Shown here: piece after piece, positions 25,798 through 34,213 of the stretch
Layout: the number at the start of each line of letters is the position of its first letter
Position numbering within the stretch: the stretch's first letter is position 1
Source of the DNA: Vibrio chagasii
GTDB taxonomy: Bacteria; Pseudomonadota; Gammaproteobacteria; Enterobacterales; Vibrionaceae
Assembly (NCBI RefSeq): GCF_002954585.1
Contig: NZ_MSCI01000001.1
Span: 1,426,001 to 1,490,000 of the forward strand
DNA: 64,000 nucleotides
Reading direction: 5' to 3'
Program-made: the position numbers and the translations under genes
Notes under the pieces: generated by a model
The model's input: the letters and a program-made list of their open reading frames with translations, nothing else
Databases searched by the model: none
Told to the model about the DNA's origin: nothing

Positions 25798-27015
25798 ATG
25801 AAAAGAGAACAAACGATTGATAAGCTCTATCAGCTAGCCGAACAAACTCAACAAGTTCAGGCTGACCGAATTGAGATTATTTTGGAAGAGCGAAGTGATG
25901 AGCATTTTCCGCCTATGTCTAAGGCTATGATGGAGACTCGTTCTGGCTTAACTCGTCGTAAATTGGATGAAGCTATCACTAAGCTTGAGGCGGAAGGCCA
26001 CCAGTTTACGAAGAATAATGCTAACCATTACTCAATTTCATTGACCGAAGCTCACATGCTGATGGACGCGGCTGAAGTGCCAAAATTCCACCAACGTAAA
26101 CAGCATGCGGGGAATAAGCCATGGATTATCAACGTACAGAACCAAAAGGGTGGTACGGGGAAATCAATGACAGCGGTTCATTTAGCGGCATGTTTATCTT
26201 TGAATCTTGATAAACGTTACCGTATCTGTCTGATTGACTTAGATCCACAAGGCTCTCTGCGCTTATTCCTAAACCCACAAATTAGTGGTACTGAGCACGA
26301 TAGCATTTATTCTGCTGTTGATATCATGTTGGACAACGTGCCAGAAGGCCAAGAAGTTGACCAAGAGTTTCTGCGTAAAAATGTACTGTTGCCAACACAA
26401 TATCCAAACCTAAAGACTATTTCAGCTTTCCCAGAAGATGCAATGTTCAACGCTGAAGCGTGGCAAAGCCTTTCTCAAGATCAGTCTTTAGATATTGTAC
26501 GTCTTTTAAAAGAGAAGCTTATCGATAAAATCGCGGATGATTTTGACGTGATTATGATTGATACCGGCCCGCACGTAGACCCGCTGGTATGGAATGCAAT
26601 GTACGCGTCTAACGCACTTTTGATTCCATGTGCGGCGAAGCGTTTGGATTGGGCTTCAACGGTTAACTTCTTCCAACACTTACCAACCGTGTACGAAATG
26701 TTCCCGGACGATTGGAAAGGGCTTGAGTTTGTTCGTCTGATGCCAACCATGTTTGAAGACGATAACAAGAAACAAGTATCAGTACTGACTGAAATGAACT
26801 ACCTGTTGAATGACCAAGTAATGATGGCAACGATTCCAAGAAGCCGCGCATTCGAGACTTGTGCAGATACTTACAGCACGGTTTTCGACCTTACAGTGAG
26901 TGATTTTGAAGGCGGTAAGAAGACTCTGGCTGTCGCTCAAGACGCGGTACAAAAAAGTGCTCTAGAATTAGAGCGAGTATTACATAGCAACTGGCCTTCA
27001 CTTAATCAGGGATAA
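25798..27015 (+). CDS. parA2: Chromosome 2 partition ATPase ParA2
   Basis: A 405-residue P1/P7-type (type Ia) ParA. An N-terminal helix-turn-helix region of about 100 residues precedes the deviant Walker A KGGTGKS (near residue 118), then LIDLDPQGS and VIMIDTGP. It polymerises on DNA with ATP and moves the parS2-bound ParB2 complex to the cell pole region. It starts 27 bp after the palindrome and is followed 5 bp later by parB2. The long N-terminus suggests it represses its own promoter. Confidence 0.97.
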   Translation: MKREQTIDKLYQLAEQTQQVQADRIEIILEERSDEHFPPMSKAMMETRSGLTRRKLDEAITKLEAEGHQFTKNNANHYSISLTEAHMLMDAAEVPKFHQRKQHAGNKPWIINVQNQKGGTGKSMTAVHLAACLSLNLDKRYRICLIDLDPQGSLRLFLNPQISGTEHDSIYSAVDIMLDNVPEGQEVDQEFLRKNVLLPTQYPNLKTISAFPEDAMFNAEAWQSLSQDQSLDIVRLLKEKLIDKIADDFDVIMIDTGPHVDPLVWNAMYASNALLIPCAAKRLDWASTVNFFQHLPTVYEMFPDDWKGLEFVRLMPTMFEDDNKKQVSVLTEMNYLLNDQVMMATIPRSRAFETCADTYSTVFDLTVSDFEGGKKTLAVAQDAVQKSALELERVLHSNWPSLNQG

Positions 27016-27020
27016 CAAGA

Positions 27021-27995
27021 ATGGCAATTAAAACATCTGACTTAAATGCAAAGCTATTTGGTAAGGCGAACAAACGTCGTGTTGCTACGCCTCAAGAAGC
27101 GCAAACTGCAGCTAAAGAACAGGCTCAAGTGATCGAGCTTTCTGTTGCTGGCGAAGATTTAGTTTCATTTGAATTGGTTCGAATTCCTGCTTCTGAAGTA
27201 GCAACTCGCACCGTTGTTTTTGAAGAGAATGCTCGTGAGCAATCTTTCCTAAACGAACATGCTCTTTCTGATGTTCTTACAACATTGAAAGAACGCGGCC
27301 AGCAATACCCGGCAGTAGGTCGTAAAAACAAAGACGGTAAGATTGAAGTTCTTGATGGTAGCCGTCGTCGTATGTCATGTATTTTGGCTGACAAAGAGTT
27401 CCTAATCTATGTTGCTGAAAACATTAACGGCGAACACGCTAAGTTTTTATCTGATGTAGCCAACGCTCATAAGCCGCTTTCTCTGTACGAGAAGGGTAAA
27501 GAGATGCAAGCCAAGCTTGATAAAGGCGAAGCTGAAGACCAAAAAGCGTTAGCAAAAATGTTCCAGTGCAGCGAAGCGCTAGTGAGTGGTGCTTTGAAAG
27601 CAGCTGCTTTACCACTTGAACTACTTCAAGCTTACCCAAATGTGAGCGACCTTGGTCGTCCAACGATTGTTAAACTGCATAAACAGTTCAGTGGCCTGAC
27701 TGAAGACCAGCAGCAAACATTACTCACTAAGTGTGATGCGTCTGAAGGTTTTGTATGGCAGCGCAGTGAAGCACAAGGTGTGACTCGTCTAACTAAAGAC
27801 GTAACGGAAACACTAGAAGGTTGGATTCTTGAACTGGCTCCTGCACCTGCGAAAAAGGCATCTCCAAAAGTCGAGCTTATCAAAGGCCGCGCATCATACA
27901 GCCGTAAGGGTTCAAACCTAGCGTTAAACCTTAAGAAAGTTGATGATGCAACGATGCAAGAAATCCTAGCGTTCGTGCAATCGAAACTCGACTAA
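27021..27995 (+). CDS. parB2: Chromosome 2 partition protein ParB2
   Basis: A 324-residue centromere-binding protein. The N-terminal ParB domain includes LKERGQQYPAVGRKN and DGSRRRMSC, the counterpart of the usual GERRxR box and CTPase motif. A helix-turn-helix follows (KALAKMFQCSEALVSGALKA), then a C-terminal dimerisation part. It binds the parS2 sites, of which five perfect copies lie in this window. AGGGATAACAAGA before the ATG gives the ribosome-binding site. Confidence 0.96.
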   Translation: MAIKTSDLNAKLFGKANKRRVATPQEAQTAAKEQAQVIELSVAGEDLVSFELVRIPASEVATRTVVFEENAREQSFLNEHALSDVLTTLKERGQQYPAVGRKNKDGKIEVLDGSRRRMSCILADKEFLIYVAENINGEHAKFLSDVANAHKPLSLYEKGKEMQAKLDKGEAEDQKALAKMFQCSEALVSGALKAAALPLELLQAYPNVSDLGRPTIVKLHKQFSGLTEDQQQTLLTKCDASEGFVWQRSEAQGVTRLTKDVTETLEGWILELAPAPAKKASPKVELIKGRASYSRKGSNLALNLKKVDDATMQEILAFVQSKLD

Positions 27996-28020
27996 GTCGA
28001 TTACTTTCCAAAACTTCTCT

Positions 28021-28043
28021 AAAGCCGCTTTATGCGGCTTTTT
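28021..28043 (+). terminator. parAB2 terminator
   Basis: AAAGCCGC / GCGGCTTT with a TTTAT loop and a T tract, 25 bp past the parB2 stop. Confidence 0.9.
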
Positions 28044-28088
28044 ATTTGGCTGTGATAAACTGTGTTTAGATGAATCTGGACACAAATT

Positions 28089-30215
28089 ATGACAAGCCCA
28101 ATCAACACATTTCTGCATACACTTTCTGATATCGCCCAACATAATGATCACCGTTACGGCGTGGTGTTTAATGGCGATGCGACATGGCAAAACTCTGCTA
28201 TCTCTAGTTACTTCAAAGAGAACAACACACAAACCGTTTTCCAAATTGGTGGGACTCCATTTGGCGGCGTTATACATGCCCCTGCAAAGAAAGGTCAGCA
28301 ACTTCTTGGTCGCGAATGCCAAGTGCTTGTTTGTGATTTTAGAGAGCAGTTTGATGCGAATGGCTTTAGTGCAGCACTCGGTGCCTTGGTCGGTGGCGGA
28401 CTGTTGTTGGTGTTACCGCCTGATATCGAAAATACCGAAGGTTTAGTGTTTGGCCAACGTTGGTTACATACGCATTTCGAAAAGCTTATTTCCGTGTCTC
28501 AAGGTGATGAAGCTTCAGGATTGGAGCACAGCTTTGATTTGCTTCCACAAAAGAATAACGATCCCAAACATCTAGATCGATTTGCGCAGCAGAATGTCGC
28601 CATTGAGTTAGTCAAAAAAGTGGTGTTTGGTCATCGAAAGCGTCCTTTGATTTTAACGGCTGATAGAGGCCGTGGTAAAAGTTCGACGTTAGGTATTGCA
28701 GCAGCGCAGCTTTTGACTGAACGTCCTGGATTCAACATTATTGTGACAGCTCCATCTGTTAAAGCCATTGAGCCTGTTTTTTCACATGCGAAGCAACGGC
28801 TCAATGGTTGTGAAGTAGTGAATGCCACTCATGTTTGCTATCAAGGTGGCAGCCTTAGATTTGTTGCGCCAGACGAACTACTAAAATCAAAGCCCGAGTG
28901 CGATTTATTATTGGTTGATGAAGCGGCTGCGATTCCTATCCCAATGTTGAAATCTATGGTCGACAATTATCACCGTATGGTTTTTTCAACCACGGTGCAT
29001 GGCTATGAAGGCAGCGGCCGAGGTTTTGGAATCAAATTCGAAGCATGGCTTTCTAAGCATCGTCCGGGCTGGAAAGGATACAAACTTGAACAACCTATCC
29101 GTTGGAATAATCACGATCCGCTTGAAGCTTGGTTATTTGATTGTTTCTTACTTGGTGCCGCCTCATCAAATGATGCCGCAGAGCACGACGTAGAGCTACT
29201 TTCTAGTGAGAAACTCAGCTCACTAAGATTGGTCGAGGTATCCAAGCAAGATTGTTTAACTAACCCGAGCATGCTTCAACAATGTTTTTCGCTATTGGTC
29301 GATGCTCATTATCAAACATCCCCAAATGACTTGATGCAATTTCTAAATAACCCTGCGATTCAGTTGTACGCGGTTTGGCAACAAGAAGAGTGTTTGGGGT
29401 GTATGTTGGTCACGCAAGAGGGGGGGTTAGACAGTGAATTGATTTCCCAGATTCAAATTGGAAAACGCAGACCACAAGGCCATCTGGCTCCAGTGTTGTT
29501 AGCTAATCAACTTGGCGCAGCACAAGCGGCAACGAGCCGCTGTATCAGAGTCATGCGTATCGCGGTTTCAACACGTCACCAAGGTCTTGGTATTGGCAGT
29601 TGGATGCTGGACAAGTTGTCACTGCATATTGAACAAGCCGACTACTTAGCGACGAGTTTTGGAGCGACAAGTGATTTGATTGCATTCTGGCGTAACAATG
29701 ATTTCGCACCAGTACATATTGGCCACCAGCGTGATCAGGCAAGTGGCTGTCACTCTGTCCTAATGGTTAAACCTCTTAAAGTAAATTCAGAAAGTTGGAT
29801 CAGCCAGCTTCTGAATCATTTTGAGCGTAGTTTTTGTTTTGTTGTTGCGGGTTCTCTGGCATCTCTTGAAGTCGATATGGTGCGAGCATTGCTGCCAACT
29901 TATTCTGAATCGATCTGCGAACTCGAAGTCCAACTTATCAAGAACTATGTTGATGGAGGGAATAGTTACGACAGCATTGGCTACAGTGTGTTGAAGTTGG
30001 TGCTTATTAGTAATGCCCGCCTAGCTCAGAAAACAGTTCTCGATTCTACGAATGTCGTTCACTCTTCTGTTTCTGATTTGTTGCTTGCCAAAGTTGTTCA
30101 ACAGAAAGGGTGGGGGAGCTGTGTTGAACAATTTAACTTTATTGGACGCAAGCAAGCTGAGGCTCAATTCCGAAAAGATGTAGAAGCCTTATTGGTGAAT
30201 TTACAGTGTAAATAG
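28089..30215 (+). CDS. tmcA: tRNA(Met) cytidine acetyltransferase TmcA
   Basis: A 708-residue two-module enzyme that makes N4-acetylcytidine at the wobble base of elongator tRNA(Met) using acetyl-CoA and ATP. The RecD-like helicase part shows Walker A ADRGRGKSS (near residue 195) and Walker B LLLVDEAAAIP. The GNAT part shows MRIAVSTRHQGLGIGSWML (near residue 485). Length matches E. coli TmcA (671) with a slightly longer tail. The 3' end overlaps a perfect parS2 site. Otherwise an ordinary housekeeping gene. Confidence 0.95.
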   Translation: MTSPINTFLHTLSDIAQHNDHRYGVVFNGDATWQNSAISSYFKENNTQTVFQIGGTPFGGVIHAPAKKGQQLLGRECQVLVCDFREQFDANGFSAALGALVGGGLLLVLPPDIENTEGLVFGQRWLHTHFEKLISVSQGDEASGLEHSFDLLPQKNNDPKHLDRFAQQNVAIELVKKVVFGHRKRPLILTADRGRGKSSTLGIAAAQLLTERPGFNIIVTAPSVKAIEPVFSHAKQRLNGCEVVNATHVCYQGGSLRFVAPDELLKSKPECDLLLVDEAAAIPIPMLKSMVDNYHRMVFSTTVHGYEGSGRGFGIKFEAWLSKHRPGWKGYKLEQPIRWNNHDPLEAWLFDCFLLGAASSNDAAEHDVELLSSEKLSSLRLVEVSKQDCLTNPSMLQQCFSLLVDAHYQTSPNDLMQFLNNPAIQLYAVWQQEECLGCMLVTQEGGLDSELISQIQIGKRRPQGHLAPVLLANQLGAAQAATSRCIRVMRIAVSTRHQGLGIGSWMLDKLSLHIEQADYLATSFGATSDLIAFWRNNDFAPVHIGHQRDQASGCHSVLMVKPLKVNSESWISQLLNHFERSFCFVVAGSLASLEVDMVRALLPTYSESICELEVQLIKNYVDGGNSYDSIGYSVLKLVLISNARLAQKTVLDSTNVVHSSVSDLLLAKVVQQKGWGSCVEQFNFIGRKQAEAQFRKDVEALLVNLQCK
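30199..30213. other. parS2 site, cluster copy 1
   Basis: A perfect NTTTACANTGTAAAN match lying inside the last codons of tmcA; it is fitted into the coding sequence. Confidence 0.9.
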
Positions 30216-30236
30216 CGACAGCCAATTTCAAATGTG

Positions 30237-30251
30237 ATTTACAGTGTAAAT
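30237..30251. other. parS2 site, cluster copy 2
   Basis: A perfect match, 38 bp after the first. Confidence 0.9.
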
Positions 30252-30262
30252 TAGAATGTTGA

Positions 30263-30277
30263 ATTTACACTGTAAAC
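30263..30277. other. parS2 site, cluster copy 3
   Basis: A perfect match, 26 bp after the second. Confidence 0.9.
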
Positions 30278-30577
30278 TGTTCCTTAATCCCAAGCCTTCA
30301 GCCTCATTTCGATGCCACTACCTCAATTTCCTATTTAACTCAGATAAGTCACCACATCATTAGACAATGAAACTTCAAATTAAACCGTGTGAGAATTGTC
30401 GCTTTGCCTTTGTAAAGGTGAGACACATCATAAAATGAGTACGTCTTATTTATGAGTCATCTTTGCAGCCACGAAAGTAAGTGATGTGACGCTGATTATT
30501 ATAATGTGACGATTCTAAGCTCAGATTGATTTATATAGACTGAATAAAAACTGAGTCATTAGGGATACTCAATTCGA
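30278..30577. other. Gap between the parS2 cluster and the FapA-family gene
   Basis: 300 bp, no gene recognised. It should contain the promoter of the downstream gene; no clear operator or terminator is seen. Confidence 0.4.
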
Positions 30578-32248
30578 ATGTGGGATAACATCGTTACACT
30601 GTCGGAAGATAAGCAACAAGTGATGGCATGTCTGCCGTCAGGGTTTGTGGTTGATGCAAGCTTTGATAACAAGACACTGCCACCAGCCTTGGAAGCCATA
30701 GACGCATCAAGCTATTTTCTTTTTGAAGAAGAAGTGCTGCGTTTTGTCTCTCTTGCTAAAGAAGGCAAAGGAGAAGCTTACGAAGGTATTTTGATTGCTG
30801 AAGTTCGTGACGCCAGTGCAGAGGTGCAACTATCCGATGATGAGATGTTAGCGAGTCTTGTTGTTACTGGTCCATACAACGGAAATCCTCTGCGCGGTAG
30901 TGACATCATTCATTGTCTAGCCCAAGCTCACATCACTAAAGGGATTAATAAGTTAGCCCTCAGAAAAGTATTAATGATGAGTAGTAAGCTTAGGCCGGGA
31001 GAAAAGTTTACTCAGCCTGTCGCTAAAGGCACTCAGCCGATCAGGGGGAAAGACGCTAAGTTTGCAGCGCTTGTGGAAGACATTACGCGCCAAGTTCTAA
31101 AGCCCCGAAGTAAAGACGAAGGCAAGATTGATATGCGGGATTTGGGAGAAACCATCACCGTTGGATTGAATGACCAATTGATGAAGCGTACTCCCGCGAC
31201 TAAAGGCGTCGCTGGCTTTACGGTTCTAGGTCGAGTTATCCCGCCAATCCCCGGACAAGACAGCTTAATCAAGCCTGGTAAAGGCACGTACATTTCTCCT
31301 GATGACCCCAATCTATTGCTCGCTTCCCATCCTGGCTTACCCATCATTAAAGATCGAACCATCGAAGTGGATGACGCATTGTGTGTTAGCAATGTCGATG
31401 TCTCTACTGGACACGTAAAGTTTAAAGGTAATGTGTTTGTCTCTGGCAACATTGAACCAGGAATGGTTGTGAAAGCCACAGGGAGTATTACCGTCGGCGG
31501 CTTTATTGAATCGGCTGAAGTTCAGGCGCAAGGCGATATCAAAGTCGCGAAAGGAATCATCGGACATACGACCAAAGAGGGAGAACCGAAAAGCTGTAAG
31601 GTATTTAGCAAAGGGTCTATCACGGCAAGCTATGCTCAAAACGCTGAATTACAGACGGCGGGCGATATACGTTTTGGCGTGCACAGCATGAGTAACGAAA
31701 TACGCTGTGGTAACAACCTTATTGTGATGGACTCACTCAAGAAGCACGGCACACTCAGTGGCGGTGAAGCGAAAGTGGGTGGCAAGGTGGAGTGCGTTTT
31801 CTTAGGCGTTGAAGGAGATACTGCAACTAAGGTTCATGGTTTTGCACGCTATGATGGTTACCGACAGAAGATTGCTGAACTTAAGGAAATTTATAGATAC
31901 GCGCAAGAACAGACGCTGGATGTAATTCGCCAAGAGATTGAGTTTAAGAAATTACCTAAAGCCGAACGACTTGAAGAACATGCGTTACAAATAGAGCAGC
32001 AACGGGAGAAGAACAATCACGCTATAGAAAGCACTAAACAAAAGCTTGATACTCTTGAAGCGGAATTTGAAACAAACCTAGCAGAATGTACAGTCGAAGC
32101 ACATGAAAAGGTTTATACACGAGTCACCGTGCAGTTTGGTGATGAAACCGTGACAACTAAGCGCACCCATGGGGGAAGCGTATTTTCCTTCAATCAATAC
32201 GAGATTCAATGTTCCTTTAAGATGGAACAAGAAGACATTTCACTATAA
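30578..32248 (+). CDS. FapA/DUF342 family polymerising protein
   Basis: A 556-residue DUF342 protein. After a variable N-terminus comes a beta-helix region with repeating glycines (residues about 230-400: FKGNVFVSGNIEPGMVVKA, GSITVGGFIESAEVQAQGDI). A coiled-coil tail (about 430-510) follows. Members are cytosolic beta-helical assemblies, often called flagellar assembly protein A, and related to bactofilin-like scaffolds. No flagellar genes are nearby. Cellular role in Vibrio is not established. It is a single gene with its own promoter. Confidence 0.85.
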   Translation: MWDNIVTLSEDKQQVMACLPSGFVVDASFDNKTLPPALEAIDASSYFLFEEEVLRFVSLAKEGKGEAYEGILIAEVRDASAEVQLSDDEMLASLVVTGPYNGNPLRGSDIIHCLAQAHITKGINKLALRKVLMMSSKLRPGEKFTQPVAKGTQPIRGKDAKFAALVEDITRQVLKPRSKDEGKIDMRDLGETITVGLNDQLMKRTPATKGVAGFTVLGRVIPPIPGQDSLIKPGKGTYISPDDPNLLLASHPGLPIIKDRTIEVDDALCVSNVDVSTGHVKFKGNVFVSGNIEPGMVVKATGSITVGGFIESAEVQAQGDIKVAKGIIGHTTKEGEPKSCKVFSKGSITASYAQNAELQTAGDIRFGVHSMSNEIRCGNNLIVMDSLKKHGTLSGGEAKVGGKVECVFLGVEGDTATKVHGFARYDGYRQKIAELKEIYRYAQEQTLDVIRQEIEFKKLPKAERLEEHALQIEQQREKNNHAIESTKQKLDTLEAEFETNLAECTVEAHEKVYTRVTVQFGDETVTTKRTHGGSVFSFNQYEIQCSFKMEQEDISL

Positions 32249-32301
32249 ATGGCGCCAGTATGCGGCGCCTCTACCAAAAACATCCTCATCGCAACCTCTC
32301 T

Positions 32302-34053
32302 TTAATCAGAAGACCACACCGAGCGAATGTCTGGCCATCCCCAGTTGGTCAGTGCGACATCTTCTAAGACACCTTGAAATCTTAATGTTTGAGTGTGATG
32401 AAACATTGGGGCAATCCAGTATTCACTGACCAAGGTTGAAGCGATCGGCTCTAACGCCGTTAGGTAATCTTCAAGCGGGTTGCTCGCTCTTAGGTTTTCC
32501 AATTGCTGATCAAACCAACTTGCATTTGCCTCCCCTAAGGTGTGGTACAGCACGTTGTTACAGTAGAAATTAGAAAACGCTGAAGCATGACGGTTATCGT
32601 CTAAATTGATATTGGTTAAGATCAGTGTTTCATCGAGTGTGCCGTTGTTCGCTTTCTCACTCAACTCTCGATAGGAATACATCACCATTTCAACCACACA
32701 ATTGTGCTCGGCAAGTACAGAAGAAATAGCCTGAGCACATCGACGCAGAGCTGTGTAGTTGTATCCCGCAATGGTAATGGTTTTTGGTAGCGCGCTGAAT
32801 TCACCAAACGGGCGTAAAACGGGGTTCCAAACCGGTAATAAGTTGTTGGCTACGACACTGCCGTAATGGACCTTCTTTTTCTGGAATACTTCGAGTAGTC
32901 GCTGCGGTTGAATCAATTCCGTAATGTAACAGCGTTGGGCACGTGTTAACGGATGCTTTGCATGGTGGTTGAATAACGCGAACAAACAGCCATCTTCAGT
33001 TCGACTGTGTTGACTCGCTTGAGTAGCATTGGTTGCTTGTATTGACACTTCAATACCGCTTGTCGTTTCAGATACTTGGATTGGTGCATTACTGGATAGC
33101 GACGGATTCTCCATTTTCTCGTCGTTGACGCTCCAAATCGTAACTAAGTCGACTAACACGCGACACGAATAGTAGCCATCGAACGCTTGCAGTTTAAGCT
33201 TATTTTTGTCGTGTTCGAGCACTGTAAATGGACCACTGCCAATCACAGCATTGTTGTTTGCGACATTAACTTGGTTTGCTGGTTGAATACCGTATTTGAC
33301 ACCAGAGACAAGCCCTGCAAACCCTTGGTCCGGTTTACTTAGTGTAAATACCACTTTCAATGGATGCGGTGCGCTGATGTCGCTGACGTGCGCGAGTTCT
33401 TTTTGATAATAGGGAAGGGCACTGAGTTTAGCAAACAGGCTCACAATGGTATCAGCGTTTATTGGTTCGTCGTTGTGGAACGTAAGTCCTGGACGAAGGT
33501 GGAATGTCCATTGATAGCTTGCTTCGTCATAACGCCAGTGGTGAGCGAGTTCTGGTTTGATAACACCATTGTCATGGCTGGAGACCAAGCAGCAATACAC
33601 CTGACGCAAGAAGAAGCGCTCGCTACAGCGGTGTAATTGGTGTGGCACAATGCGCTCGAACATGCGTTTGTATGTGAGTTGGATACTGACACGGCCTTCC
33701 TGAACAGAAGCTCCTGAGGTGGTTTTCAGCAGGCGACCAAACGTTGCTTCGTCCTCATCAAGAATAGCCAAAGCTTTCTCATACTTGCCTTGTTGGATTC
33801 GCTCTAGAGCAAGTCTCTCTTTGAGTGCGCCTAATTCGATATTTAACAGTAGCGATGAACGTTGGTTTCGACCGGCTTTCGGTTGCCAGGTTAACCACGT
33901 TAGCTCTTGCATTTGTGATAACAGGTTGCGGGCATGTCGAGGTGAAGTACACAGTAAATCAGCCACTTCCTGTACTGTGGTTTTCATTTCGCTGCCGACA
34001 CCAATGGGTGCGATTCGCTGATAATACCTAAGCAGGTTGAGATTAGACACCAA
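32302..34053 (-). CDS. SgrR-family transcriptional regulator
   Basis: A 583-residue regulator with an N-terminal winged helix (about residues 20-110, VQEVADLLCTSPRHARNLLS). A periplasmic-binding-protein-like (SBP_bac_5) ligand domain from about residue 160 onward includes YQWTFHLRPGLTFHNDEPIN. SgrR of E. coli senses phosphosugar stress and activates the sRNA SgrS; several paralogues in Vibrio have other ligands. No SgrS-like RNA or sugar transporter is next to it. The DNA and ligand it recognises are unknown. Confidence 0.88.
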   Translation of the reverse strand: MVSNLNLLRYYQRIAPIGVGSEMKTTVQEVADLLCTSPRHARNLLSQMQELTWLTWQPKAGRNQRSSLLLNIELGALKERLALERIQQGKYEKALAILDEDEATFGRLLKTTSGASVQEGRVSIQLTYKRMFERIVPHQLHRCSERFFLRQVYCCLVSSHDNGVIKPELAHHWRYDEASYQWTFHLRPGLTFHNDEPINADTIVSLFAKLSALPYYQKELAHVSDISAPHPLKVVFTLSKPDQGFAGLVSGVKYGIQPANQVNVANNNAVIGSGPFTVLEHDKNKLKLQAFDGYYSCRVLVDLVTIWSVNDEKMENPSLSSNAPIQVSETTSGIEVSIQATNATQASQHSRTEDGCLFALFNHHAKHPLTRAQRCYITELIQPQRLLEVFQKKKVHYGSVVANNLLPVWNPVLRPFGEFSALPKTITIAGYNYTALRRCAQAISSVLAEHNCVVEMVMYSYRELSEKANNGTLDETLILTNINLDDNRHASAFSNFYCNNVLYHTLGEANASWFDQQLENLRASNPLEDYLTALEPIASTLVSEYWIAPMFHHTQTLRFQGVLEDVALTNWGWPDIRSVWSSD

Positions 34054-34161
34054 GAGCCCTTTGTTAATGGATAGCCTGGTATTTTACTCAACTTAACTTT
34101 GAGAAAATAAGAAAATGTTCAGTTACTTTGTTCCCCTTTTGTCACGGTTTAAGGGAATAAA

Positions 34162-34190
34162 AAAGGGGGGGAGCATTCGCTCCCCCCTTT
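34162..34190. terminator. Terminator behind the Lap genes
   Basis: AAAGGGGGGGAGC / GCTCCCCCCTTT with an ATTC loop. It is just past the lapB stop on the minus strand, with T runs. Confidence 0.85.
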
Positions 34191-34213
34191 GGTAATTGTG
34201 TTGATGACAGGCT

